DNA of 46,236 bases from Candidatus Parcubacteria bacterium (GTDB lineage: Bacteria; Patescibacteriota; Minisyncoccia; UBA6257; 2-01-FULL-56-20): assembly GCA_003599135.1 (NCBI GenBank), contig QZIV01000011.1:1-46236 (forward strand), read 5' to 3'. Made by a program: the position numbers and the translations under genes. The notes below the pieces were generated by a model. The model saw only the letters and a list, made by a program, of their open reading frames with translations. It did no database searches and was not told the origin of the DNA. This document shows, piece after piece, positions 13,138 to 20,298 of this stretch. How positions within the stretch are numbered: the stretch's first letter is position 1; each line of letters starts with the position of its first letter.

Positions 13138-14050
13138 CCGCGTTTTTGAGGTGAAGCGGGCACGAAGGAAGATATTCCCCTGCCATACGAATCGCGCCTC
13201 CGCGCTTGGACATCCGTGTGAACGATATCTCGTCTATTTGCGGACCAGGTATCAGGAAGCAACCCTGCCGGACGTTGGCCTTCAATTTATTTTCGACGGC
13301 GGGGAAATGATTGAGCGGATCGCCATAGACCAGCTCAAAGATGCTGGTTTTGTTGTCATGCAGCAACAGCGGCCGCTCGATTGCCCGGAGTTTCGGGAGC
13401 TCAATATCACGGGGCATCTTGACCTGATGATTGGGGATTACAAGGACAGTTCCACGTTTTTCCCGTGCGAGATCAAGGGGCTTAACCAATTCGATTGGGA
13501 AAAAATCGAGAGCATTGAGGATTTGACCCGCTCAAAAAAGCCGTGGCTGAGGAAATACCCGGCGCAACTCTACCTCTACATGCTCATGACGAACACAGAC
13601 GAGGGCTTATTCTACCTCGTCAACAAGCAGAATTTCCAGCCGAAAGCGATATGGGCGCCGCTCGATTATGGGTACACAGAGGAACTATTGCAACGCGCTT
13701 CCCGAATAAACCGGCATGTCCTGGACGACACGATACCGGACCGGCTTGAATACGAGCCAACTGTTTGTGACCGCTGCGAATTCGCCATGATCTGCGCTCC
13801 TGGCCGGGATTATGGGCCGGGCGTGCGAATTGTCGATGATGCCAAATTAGCGGTAAAGCTCGCCCGGAGAGAAGAGCTGAAACCGCTAGCCAAAGAATAC
13901 GACGCGATTGATGAAGAAATTAAGGCGGCATTCAAGGACATCCCGGAGGCGCTCTGTGGTGATTTCATCGTCAAGGGAAAGCTTGTCGAATATGCGGCCA
14001 GCACAAAACCGGCTGGTTCGTATTGGCGATGCACGGTAAAGAAGCTGTGA
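13118..14050 (+). CDS. Cas4/RecB-like PD-(D/E)XK nuclease with Fe-S-type cysteines
   Basis: A 310-residue nuclease. The catalytic core is Gly-His-Leu-Asp-Leu-Met followed by Glu-Ile-Lys (about 105-130 in the mature numbering), with a Gln-Leu-Tyr-Leu-Tyr helix after it as in RecB nucleases. A Cys near residue 30 plus Cys-Asp-Arg-Cys and a further Cys near 215-225 form the four-cysteine pattern of Cas4/AddB-type iron-sulphur nucleases. The start at 13118 follows GGAGGCGGCA; ATG 13106 would use that site as coding sequence. Paired with the preceding gene it probably resects DNA ends for recombination or replication restart. Confidence 0.8.
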   Translation: MIPGIVDRVFEVKRARRKIFPCHTNRASALGHPCERYLVYLRTRYQEATLPDVGLQFIFDGGEMIERIAIDQLKDAGFVVMQQQRPLDCPEFRELNITGHLDLMIGDYKDSSTFFPCEIKGLNQFDWEKIESIEDLTRSKKPWLRKYPAQLYLYMLMTNTDEGLFYLVNKQNFQPKAIWAPLDYGYTEELLQRASRINRHVLDDTIPDRLEYEPTVCDRCEFAMICAPGRDYGPGVRIVDDAKLAVKLARREELKPLAKEYDAIDEEIKAAFKDIPEALCGDFIVKGKLVEYAASTKPAGSYWRCTVKKL

Positions 14051-14060
14051 GGCGATCAAT

Positions 14061-14084
14061 CGGCCCTCGCGCATGCGGGGGCCG
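14061..14084. other. Strong hairpin upstream of the replication initiator gene
   Basis: A ten-pair stem (one G-U) with loop GCAT between the nuclease gene and the O-like gene. No T tract follows, so it may protect or modulate the mRNA rather than terminate it. Confidence 0.5.
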
Positions 14085-14103
14085 TGAGATAGAGGAAATA
14101 TGA

Positions 14104-14874
14104 ATGGCGTCACCGCAAGTTGAGAACGGGTACATCAGGATTGCGACGGAACTATGGGCCGCGCTTGTTAGGGCTCGTATTCCAGGGGAAGCCCGGCAGG
14201 TGTTTGATTCAATCATCCGGAAAACTTACGGGTTTAACAAGAAGGAGGACGTTATTTCTCTCTCCCAATTTGCCAAAGACACCGGGCTTTCCCGTATCGC
14301 AGTATTTCGGGCGGTCTCAAAACTGCAAACTATGCGGCTGATCACTGTTACCAAAAAAGGTAACAGATCGGCGAATGAGTATGCAATAAACAAGGATCAT
14401 TCACAATGGCAACTGTTACCAAAAAAGGTAATAGAAACTGTATCCAAAAAAGATAACAGTCATGGGAGTTCTGTTAACATTTTGGATACAACTGTATCCA
14501 AAAAAGGTAACAAATCTGTATCCAAAAATGTAGCACACAATAGACATAATAAACACTATACAATAGACAATTGTCCGGAGCGATCGTTGATCGACTCCGA
14601 ACCCTCCCCGGCGATACCCCCATTTTTCTCTCAACTTGAACTCTACCGAAACGACAAAAAACTATGCGGCCGGATATGCCAACTTTTGCCAGCATGGAAG
14701 AGTGCTTTCCCGGCCGTAGACGTTGAGGCGGAAATCAGAAAAGCCCATGCCTGGGAAGTCGCAAATCCGAAACGGCAGAAAAAAGACCGCGCAAAGTTCC
14801 TGAATAACTGGTTATCCCGCCAACAGGATCGAGGCGGGACTGTACCTGAAAAACCGGACCCAATGAAATGGTAG
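14104..14874 (+). CDS. Replication initiator, phage lambda O N-terminal domain type
   Basis: A 256-residue protein. Residues 1-95 match the phage replication protein O N-terminal domain: Gln-Val-Glu-Asn-Gly-Tyr at the start, a winged helix-turn-helix around Ser-Gln-Phe-Ala-X-Asp-Thr-Gly-Leu-Ser-Arg, and Leu-X4-Leu-Ile-Thr-Val. The middle (about 78-145) is low-complexity Lys/Asn/Ser sequence because it is encoded by origin iterons. The C-terminal third probably recruits the helicase. The ATG at 14104 follows AGAGGA. The DnaB-like and primase genes follow directly, forming a lambda-like replication module that starts replication at the internal origin. Confidence 0.88.
   Translation: MASPQVENGYIRIATELWAALVRARIPGEARQVFDSIIRKTYGFNKKEDVISLSQFAKDTGLSRIAVFRAVSKLQTMRLITVTKKGNRSANEYAINKDHSQWQLLPKKVIETVSKKDNSHGSSVNILDTTVSKKGNKSVSKNVAHNRHNKHYTIDNCPERSLIDSEPSPAIPPFFSQLELYRNDKKLCGRICQLLPAWKSAFPAVDVEAEIRKAHAWEVANPKRQKKDRAKFLNNWLSRQQDRGGTVPEKPDPMKW
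14345..14575. other. Replication origin: six iterons plus AT-rich region inside the O-like gene
   Basis: Copies of a 22-bp palindromic motif start at 14345, 14413, 14438, 14471 (degenerate, reverse), 14492 and 14516 (degenerate). The best copy reads CTGTTACC, six A, GGTAACAG. An AT-rich stretch follows (about 14530-14572), suited to strand opening. Iterons followed by AT-rich DNA within the initiator gene is the lambda origin layout. Confidence 0.85.
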
Positions 14875-15734
14875 CCATGAAAGAAATAGAACCGACTGAA
14901 ACCGAAAAACTGATCAAGCGGGAATATGAGCTATCGCAGTATCAGGGCGAGTTTGAGGTATTGCCGGCCAGTGAACTTCGCAAAATAGCACGCGGTAGAC
15001 CTCGCCCATCCGTCCTGCTTAAATCCGGCATTCCGGCGATTGACGCCACGATCGAGGGCTTTGAGCCGCCGGAACTGACAATCATAACCGGACCAACAAA
15101 GGGCGGAAAGACATTATTTTGCCAGACCTTGACGGAATCATTTATCCGTCAGGGATTTAATCTGCTGTGGTTTCCGTACGAAAACTGCGGCGAATATGGC
15201 GAACGATTCATGCGAGCTTTCGGCGCGGAAGTTCCTGAGTTTTTCATGCCGAAGAAGCTGAAGCGGAACGCGCTTGAATGGCTTAATGAGCGCATTTGGG
15301 AAACACAGGTTAAATATAACCACGTCCACGCGGTTTTCATCGATCATTTGCACTTTCTCTTTGACATGGCTCGAAGCAAAAGTCCGTCTCTGGAGATCGG
15401 CGCAATCATGCGGCAGCTAATCGGTATCGCGCAGGAGCGCAACGTTGCGATGTTTTTGATTTGTCATATGGTCAAAGTCGCTCCTGATCATGAACCACAG
15501 GCCGGGGACACGAGGGACAGCGGAATGATCGAGTGTGAATGTGACAACTTGCTTGCCGTCTGGCGAAGCAAAAAGCAGGGATCAACGCAATCGAAAATCA
15601 AAGTTATCCTCAACCGCAGGCTCGGAGTGTTCGACTACGTGGTAACAGTCGCAAAACAAGGCCCGTACCTCCGCGAGATCGAACAAAGACAGCAAGAGGC
15701 CCCGCAATCATGGGAGAACAAATGCTATCAGTGA
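14868..15734 (+). CDS. DnaB-like replicative helicase ATPase domain
   Basis: A 288-residue RecA-fold ATPase. Walker A is Gly-Pro-Thr-Lys-Gly-Gly-Lys-Thr at 75-82 and the Walker B strand is Val-Phe-Ile-Asp at 156-159, with a His-Met-Val-Lys segment near 200 like the DnaB/Sak4 sensor. It lacks the DnaB N-terminal domain, so it is shorter than host DnaB and may work with the O-like protein. It overlaps the initiator gene by seven bases and the primase-like gene by 25. A RecA/Sak4-like role in recombination is the alternative, but the neighbours favour a replicative helicase. Confidence 0.75.
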   Translation: MVAMKEIEPTETEKLIKREYELSQYQGEFEVLPASELRKIARGRPRPSVLLKSGIPAIDATIEGFEPPELTIITGPTKGGKTLFCQTLTESFIRQGFNLLWFPYENCGEYGERFMRAFGAEVPEFFMPKKLKRNALEWLNERIWETQVKYNHVHAVFIDHLHFLFDMARSKSPSLEIGAIMRQLIGIAQERNVAMFLICHMVKVAPDHEPQAGDTRDSGMIECECDNLLAVWRSKKQGSTQSKIKVILNRRLGVFDYVVTVAKQGPYLREIEQRQQEAPQSWENKCYQ

Positions 15735-16339
15735 CCGACGCTGAAACCCTTGCATGGCAGGAGCAAGAGCGGGATAACGCGGACCTCGAGCGAATGAACC
15801 GCGAAATATTCACGCCGCAGGCCCGGACCGCTATTGCCGAAATGAAAGAAGAGGCGGGCGCATGGGGGCTGGAGCGCCGCCATATATTTCTTGCCGGCAT
15901 CCAGGCCCAGCTCGAAATTCAGATCATGGACCTGGAAGCCGATTACCTTGACGGCATGAAACGGGGGCAGCCGTACCTTGAGCGCCGGATAACCGCAGAC
16001 CTGATTGTCAACAAACAAAAGACGCTGGAGCGCGTCCAGGGCGAAATGAAAAGTCTGATCATCCGGCTCCACGCTCTCCAGCAGGGCAAGGAACTGAAGC
16101 AGGCCGGATTGACTGACGCCGAAATTAAGCGGGCCCGGCAATACCCGATCGAGCGGCTTGTTGAGATCGGGCGCAACGGCCGGGCGCTGTGTGTATGGCA
16201 TGAGGATCATGATCCGTCAATGGACTGTAGGAACAATTTTGCATACTGTCACGCCTGCGGGAAACACGGGGATACGATTGATCTTTACCGGCAGATCCAC
16301 TGCGTGGATTTTCCTACAGCGGTAAGGGCGCTCCAATGA
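15710..16339 (+). CDS. Primase-type CHC2 zinc-finger protein
   Basis: A 209-residue protein. The C-terminal 65 residues form the DnaG-type zinc-binding domain: Cys161-X2-His164 and Cys180-X2-Cys183, with the following Gly-Asp-Thr-Ile-Asp-Leu and Phe-Pro-X-Ala-Val-X-Ala-Leu pattern. The N-terminal 145 residues are helical and charged, probably coiled coil. There is no TOPRIM catalytic domain, so it is either the DNA-recognition subunit of a split primase or a helper that loads host DnaG. Confidence 0.78.
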   Translation: MGEQMLSVTDAETLAWQEQERDNADLERMNREIFTPQARTAIAEMKEEAGAWGLERRHIFLAGIQAQLEIQIMDLEADYLDGMKRGQPYLERRITADLIVNKQKTLERVQGEMKSLIIRLHALQQGKELKQAGLTDAEIKRARQYPIERLVEIGRNGRALCVWHEDHDPSMDCRNNFAYCHACGKHGDTIDLYRQIHCVDFPTAVRALQ

Positions 16340-16373
16340 CCCGCCTAGAGCGCGTGGCGATACAGGAGGAGAG

Positions 16374-17156
16374 ATGCTAGGGCCGTTCACTTACCTTTCC
16401 CTTTTCACTGGCGCTGGCGGTGGAGATTTAGCGTGTCAACACCTACTTGGATGGAGATGCCTCGGATATGTCGAAATTGATGAATACTGCCAAAAAGTCA
16501 TCGCGCAAAGGATCAAAGACGGCTTCCTCAACGAAGCCCCAATCTTCACCGATATCCGCACATTCATCAGTGACGGGTACGCCGCAAGCTATCAAGGAAT
16601 GGTTGATGTCGTCACGGGGGGATTCCCATGTCAAGACATTTCAAGCGCCGGGTCAATGCGTGGTATCAACGGGAAGCGGTCAAGTCTCTGGCGTTCAATG
16701 GCCGAAGTGGTTCGCCAAGCTAGACCCAAATTCGCGCTTGTGGAAAATTCGCCAATGCTCACTATTCGAGGACTTGGAGACGTCCTTAGAGAGTTGGCCG
16801 AAATGCGGCGAAATGCGCGATGGAAAGTGTTTTCCGCTTGCGAATTCGGAGCGCCACACACACGGGAAAGGCTGTTCGCAGTTTCCAACGCCGAATGCGA
16901 TCGACGGAGAGCCGGTAGCAGCCTTATGGGATGGGCATGGGGAAATTTACAAAACGAAAAACGGAACGCTTCGGCGCCGCGCCAAGACGGGAAGCAATTT
17001 CGGCGTGAAGTTGCCCGTTGCAATTGGTGGAACTCCGAACCCGATGTGGGTCGAGTGGCTAATGGGCTGGCCTATGGGGTGGACCGCCTTAGAGCCATTG
17101 GCAACGGACAAGTTCCAATTATGGCTGCAACTGCATGGGAGATATTGAGTCAATGA
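16374..17156 (+). CDS. C5-cytosine DNA methyltransferase
   Basis: A 260-residue enzyme, short but complete. Phe-Thr-Gly-Ala-Gly-Gly-Gly at 11-17 binds SAM, Gly-Gly-Phe-Pro-Cys-Gln at 82-87 carries catalytic Cys86, Glu-Asn-Ser is at 124-126 (ENV in most relatives), Arg-Glu-Arg-Leu-Phe follows at 164-168, and Ala-Ile-Gly-Asn-Gly-Gln-Val-Pro is near the C-terminus. AGGAGGAG precedes the ATG. It likely methylates phage DNA against restriction. The +1 frame over most of its length encodes another conserved-looking protein (16606-17148), so the DNA is under two coding constraints. Confidence 0.9.
   Translation: MLGPFTYLSLFTGAGGGDLACQHLLGWRCLGYVEIDEYCQKVIAQRIKDGFLNEAPIFTDIRTFISDGYAASYQGMVDVVTGGFPCQDISSAGSMRGINGKRSSLWRSMAEVVRQARPKFALVENSPMLTIRGLGDVLRELAEMRRNARWKVFSACEFGAPHTRERLFAVSNAECDRRRAGSSLMGWAWGNLQNEKRNASAPRQDGKQFRREVARCNWWNSEPDVGRVANGLAYGVDRLRAIGNGQVPIMAATAWEILSQ
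16606..17148 (+). CDS. Overprinted gene in the +1 frame of the C5 methyltransferase
   Basis: A 180-residue frame lying wholly inside the methyltransferase gene. It has its own site (AAGGA, seven bases before ATG 16606). The protein matches the pattern of a phage family often labelled cytosine methyltransferase: Met-Ser-Ser-X-Gly-Asp-Ser-X-Val-Lys-Thr at the start, then Ser-X-Leu-Trp-Lys-X3-Cys-Ser-Leu-Phe-Glu-Asp, then Asn-Pro-X-Trp-Val-Glu-Trp-Leu-Met-Gly-Trp-Pro-X-Gly-Trp-Thr near the end. These features occur in the wrong frame for the methyltransferase, whose own motifs are intact. So the locus is probably truly dual-coding. Function unknown; it may help the methyltransferase. Confidence 0.65.
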   Translation: MSSRGDSHVKTFQAPGQCVVSTGSGQVSGVQWPKWFAKLDPNSRLWKIRQCSLFEDLETSLESWPKCGEMRDGKCFPLANSERHTHGKGCSQFPTPNAIDGEPVAALWDGHGEIYKTKNGTLRRRAKTGSNFGVKLPVAIGGTPNPMWVEWLMGWPMGWTALEPLATDKFQLWLQLHGRY

Positions 17157-17220
17157 ATCGCGGCCTAACCGTCCCTGAGCTTGAGCAGGGCCAACAAACG
17201 CTATGGTGAAAGGAGGAGAT

Positions 17221-17391
17221 ATGGTTACGGTTTACAATCGTGGATACTGTTTCAATTGTGGGGAGCCGACTGATGATGACTACGATGTCGGCAGGGTCAG
17301 GCTGTATTGTTGCACACAGCGCGAATGCCAGAGGGAATTGAGGGACATGGAACAGGAAGAGCGCGAAGAGCGCGACTGTGAGTGGAGATAA
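17221..17391 (+). CDS. Small zinc-binding protein
   Basis: A 56-residue protein with a very strong site (AAAGGAGGAG). Cys-Phe-Asn-Cys-Gly-Glu and Cys-Cys-X4-Cys suggest one zinc site, followed by a Glu/Arg-rich helix. The longer frame from 17203 lacks a site. Unknown function. Confidence 0.6.
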   Translation: MVTVYNRGYCFNCGEPTDDDYDVGRVRLYCCTQRECQRELRDMEQEEREERDCEWR

Positions 17392-17397
17392 ATACAA

Positions 17398-17514
17398 ATG
17401 ATCCTCGCAGTCGCTCTTATCTTCGCAACACTGCTCACGTGGTCACTCTGCTACGCGGCAGGCGAGGCGGACAGGGGAAAAGAAAGGTGGGAAAATGAAA
17501 ACACTAACACCTGA
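17398..17514 (+). CDS. Small single-pass membrane protein
   Basis: A 38-residue peptide: residues 2-20 are hydrophobic, the rest charged. No strong ribosome-binding site is seen (GGAG is 14 bases upstream), but it fits tightly between neighbours and overlaps the next gene by 20 bases. It could be an exclusion or inhibitor peptide; this is a guess from its shape. Confidence 0.4.
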   Translation: MILAVALIFATLLTWSLCYAAGEADRGKERWENENTNT

Positions 17515-17749
17515 ACAGGTCAAGGCATTCTGCGAGAGGATGGGGTTTAGGTACTATTGCGGAACGGATGCTTGGAGCAATACCCATGCTTCTGCTGGGA
17601 GATATAGAAATGCCCGCACTATTGAAATCGCCTTTTTTCGCTATGGCCGCACGGAGCGCGAGGCCGCCAACAATCTCTACCGCACGATGACCCGCGAGAT
17701 CAAGCGGCTGGCCGAAAGGTGGGAGGAGGAAAACCATGAACGTCCGTGA
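17495..17749 (+). CDS. Hypothetical protein
   Basis: An 84-residue protein beginning after AAAGGTGGG. It is rich in Arg, Glu and aromatic residues with no recognised family. Its end overlaps the next gene by 14 bases. Confidence 0.55.
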   Translation: MKTLTPEQVKAFCERMGFRYYCGTDAWSNTHASAGRYRNARTIEIAFFRYGRTEREAANNLYRTMTREIKRLAERWEEENHERP

Positions 17750-17993
17750 AATCGTAAAGGCGTATCTCGAAGCGAACGGGTTTGACGGGCTGTACAATCC
17801 CAACATTGTCTGTGGCTGCATGAGGGATGATTTAATTCCATGTGACTTTGAGAATGGGAATTGCGAGGCGGGATACAAGCAAACGTGCGAAAATTGCAAC
17901 CCTGAAGACTGTGAGGAAGCGCAATATCCGCACGAGGACAAAACCTATTTCTGCATCGGCCCGAAGAGGCAGGAGGAAAACCATGTCGTGTAA
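17736..17993 (+). CDS. Cysteine-rich hypothetical protein
   Basis: An 85-residue acidic protein with nine cysteines, including Cys-Gly-Cys and Cys-Glu-Asn-Cys, compatible with zinc or Fe-S binding. The start region GGAGGAAAACCATG is the same as that of the next gene at 17983, pointing to copying of translation-start DNA. Unknown function. Confidence 0.55.
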   Translation: MNVREIVKAYLEANGFDGLYNPNIVCGCMRDDLIPCDFENGNCEAGYKQTCENCNPEDCEEAQYPHEDKTYFCIGPKRQEENHVV

Positions 17994-18492
17994 ACCGGAA
18001 ATGAACAAGAGCATTCTGAAGAAGTTAAAGCAGGCCGATGAAGAGGGCGGGTTCGGGATGTTTAGTGCTGCGTGGTATGACCGGCGCTGCACTTCCTGGG
18101 AGGCGTGGAAATCTTTCATTGAGCATCATTCAGGCCGTGCTCTCGCCCTCTTCCGCGAACAGGTGATTGCCGCAAAATTCACCCGCGCCGAACTCCTCTA
18201 CTGCAAGGAGAACATCGGAGAAGAGGCATGGAAGAAGCTGGAGATCGAGATACCGGAAGAAGGGTTCAAGCCGTATGCGGCGGATAGCAAAAGGGTGCTG
18301 GAGGAGTACGGGTTCAAACGCTACTGGGTTCGCTCTTCGCATGCTGGCTACTTCGTGGAAATGGCAGACGGTTTATATAGCGACTTAACGGACGTTGTTG
18401 TCTCAATGGCGCAATGTCACATGAACGAACGTGCCGCCTATGACGCCGCCGCCACGTGGTGCAAGGAAAACCTGAAGGAGAAGGGGAAATGA
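17983..18492 (+). CDS. Hypothetical protein
   Basis: A 169-residue protein starting at 17983 after GGAGG. It is helical in the first two thirds (Trp- and Glu-rich), with no membrane helix or known motif. It overlaps both neighbours. The longer frame from 17842 runs through the previous gene and is not used. Confidence 0.6.
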   Translation: MSCKPEMNKSILKKLKQADEEGGFGMFSAAWYDRRCTSWEAWKSFIEHHSGRALALFREQVIAAKFTRAELLYCKENIGEEAWKKLEIEIPEEGFKPYAADSKRVLEEYGFKRYWVRSSHAGYFVEMADGLYSDLTDVVVSMAQCHMNERAAYDAAATWCKENLKEKGK

Positions 18493-18734
18493 GTAGAGCC
18501 GAAGAACTGGAAATGATGAATAAATATCAACAGCATGTTATCGATGCCGATAATACCGAACTCTCCTCTCTCCGCGCCCAGCTTGCGGACGCGGTGGCGG
18601 AGAATGAGCGGCTGAAGGGCGCGTTAGCCGACCTTTGCGCAAGCCACAGAATGCAGAATCTTGGACTGTGCAGGGAGATCGAGTCGTTGGAATACGAGAA
18701 CGCCTTTGCAAAGATTCTGCTCAACTCTTACTGA
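18489..18734 (+). CDS. Coiled-coil hypothetical protein
   Basis: An 81-residue protein coupled to the previous gene by ATGA. Residues 15-45 form a Leu/Ala/Glu heptad pattern typical of a coiled coil, and two Cys residues follow. Similar helices occur in the genes at 18755 and 19132. Unknown function. Confidence 0.55.
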   Translation: MSRAEELEMMNKYQQHVIDADNTELSSLRAQLADAVAENERLKGALADLCASHRMQNLGLCREIESLEYENAFAKILLNSY

Positions 18735-18754
18735 CAAGATAAGGAGCCGCAACC

Positions 18755-19117
18755 ATGAGCTTATTTAAGAAGCCCCCAAGACCTATTATCTCTGGGTACG
18801 ACACCATCACCGGCCCTATGACGGATGAAGAGCGCGACACCCGCCATTATAAACGGCTTGGCAAGTATCTAAATGAGAAAGCTGCGCCGAATGATGCTTA
18901 CTCGGATGCAGAATATCTGCGTAAGGAACTGCGGAAGGCGAGAGAGGAGATTAAGGAACTCGCCGCCGCCAAAGAGGAGGCTAAGCGGCTGATAGAGGCA
19001 ATTCGCAAGGACAACAAATGCACAAATGAGCATGACATGCATTGTGGATGTGGGGCTACTGCCTTGCTTGAAGCTCTTGCAGAATACGATGGAAAGCAAG
19101 TAGCTGATTACTACTAG
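18755..19117 (+). CDS. Coiled-coil hypothetical protein with Cys/His cluster
   Basis: A 120-residue protein. Residues 45-85 form a charged coiled coil; Cys, His and Cys-Gly-Cys near 90-100 may bind metal. Its start cassette (AAGGAGCCGCAACCATG at 18741-18757) is nearly identical to those of the next two genes. Unknown function. Confidence 0.55.
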   Translation: MSLFKKPPRPIISGYDTITGPMTDEERDTRHYKRLGKYLNEKAAPNDAYSDAEYLRKELRKAREEIKELAAAKEEAKRLIEAIRKDNKCTNEHDMHCGCGATALLEALAEYDGKQVADYY

Positions 19118-19131
19118 AAGGAGCCTCAACC

Positions 19132-19461
19132 ATGACACCATCAATACCGCCACATGACCACTTATCCGAAACCAGAGGCTACCGAGCACCAATCTACATT
19201 AAACAGCTTGAAGAAGAAAACAAGCGCCTGAGAGAGGAGGTCGAGAGGCTGAAGACGCAGATGGCGGAATTGTACGGTGAGGATATCTGCGGCATATGCG
19301 GGCTTCCTGGGGCCGACAAGATTCCGCATCCTTGCCATTGGCCGGGCGAAATGGTTCCCAATACGGAATTTGTCCATGCTTATTGCGAAGAAATGGAATG
19401 CCGGAGGGCGCACGCCGCGCTTACCGATCAAGAACGGGAAGCGTTTCTGCGAACGATTTAA
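19132..19461 (+). CDS. Coiled-coil and zinc-finger hypothetical protein
   Basis: A 109-residue protein: a coiled coil at about 22-45, then Cys-Gly-Ile-Cys, a Cys-His pair, His-X2-Tyr-Cys and Cys, an arrangement like a small treble-clef finger. The same start cassette as its neighbours precedes it. Probably binds nucleic acid or protein; no closer call is possible. Confidence 0.58.
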   Translation: MTPSIPPHDHLSETRGYRAPIYIKQLEEENKRLREEVERLKTQMAELYGEDICGICGLPGADKIPHPCHWPGEMVPNTEFVHAYCEEMECRRAHAALTDQEREAFLRTI

Positions 19462-19473
19462 GGAGCCGCAATC

Positions 19474-19896
19474 ATGAAACTTACCGAATCCGACTGTAGA
19501 CAAATAGAAAAAATCAATGGAGACTGGATTGCGTATCAGTACATTACCATCGACAGTCTGCGCTGGCTGATTGAGGACTTTTTCCCACGGGTAAGCCTCC
19601 GCCCCGCGCCTGAAGTGGTGTGGGGGGAGTGGGAGCATCTTGGCATGCAGGATTATGAGCTGGACATAAAATGTCAATCCTGTGGCCGTGATATGTACTA
19701 TCTGACGGTAACATCAACCCTAAGCGGCTTTGATTGGGAGGTTGCATGCGCCGATGATGATAATACTACGATTTGCACGCTAAAGAAGGGTAAGCGTGCC
19801 ACTGTTGCCGCCGCCCAGTCCGCCGCCGAGACCGCCGCGATGCACCTGGAGAAGGGGGTGGAGGGCCGAACGCAGACAATTGGGCAGCTGAAATAG
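19474..19896 (+). CDS. Hypothetical protein with one CxxC motif
   Basis: A 140-residue protein with Cys-Gln-Ser-Cys-Gly in its middle and an Ala-rich C-terminal helix. The start cassette AAGGAGCCGCAATCATG (19460-19476) matches the two upstream genes. No family recognised. Confidence 0.55.
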   Translation: MKLTESDCRQIEKINGDWIAYQYITIDSLRWLIEDFFPRVSLRPAPEVVWGEWEHLGMQDYELDIKCQSCGRDMYYLTVTSTLSGFDWEVACADDDNTTICTLKKGKRATVAAAQSAAETAAMHLEKGVEGRTQTIGQLK

Positions 19897-19926
19897 CGGA
19901 TAAAATCAGGCCAGTGGAGGCGAAGG

Positions 19927-20298
19927 ATGAATAAGAGCGACGCTTTTGTCCAAGCAGATATAGTTGTCGGCGTAGACAGAGACGGCAACTTCGTCTACCG
20001 CGAATTTGAGGCGTGGCACGGCCTCATGAATCTCATCGCCCGCACGCTCACTGAGGATGACTATGAAGATTGGTATTGGAGCATTGACGAGCCGGATAGC
20101 TGGTTTGAGTGCCAGACATGCGCCGATGAAGGGTTTGTCGAATGCCGGGAATATTATAACGACTATGTGAATTACGACAGCGACGATGTCATGGAATGCC
20201 CCGAATGCAAACGCGCCGAATGGGACAGACGATTTGCCGTGGCTCAGTGGAAGTTGAACAAATGGGTGAACAAACACGGAATGGTGATAGTGACATGA
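19927..20298 (+). CDS. Hypothetical protein with two CxxC motifs
   Basis: A 123-residue acidic protein with Cys-Gln-Thr-Cys, Val-Glu-Cys and Cys-Pro-Glu-Cys, like a small zinc ribbon, embedded in Asp/Tyr/Trp-rich sequence. Its stop overlaps the start of the DUF5131 gene (ATGA), so the two may work together. Confidence 0.58.
   Translation: MNKSDAFVQADIVVGVDRDGNFVYREFEAWHGLMNLIARTLTEDDYEDWYWSIDEPDSWFECQTCADEGFVECREYYNDYVNYDSDDVMECPECKRAEWDRRFAVAQWKLNKWVNKHGMVIVT

Noticed and set aside
14345-14537. Iteron cluster considered as a CRISPR array
   Set aside because: Spacing is irregular, there are no equal-length spacers, the repeats are palindromic and lie inside a coding gene; origin iterons explain them better.
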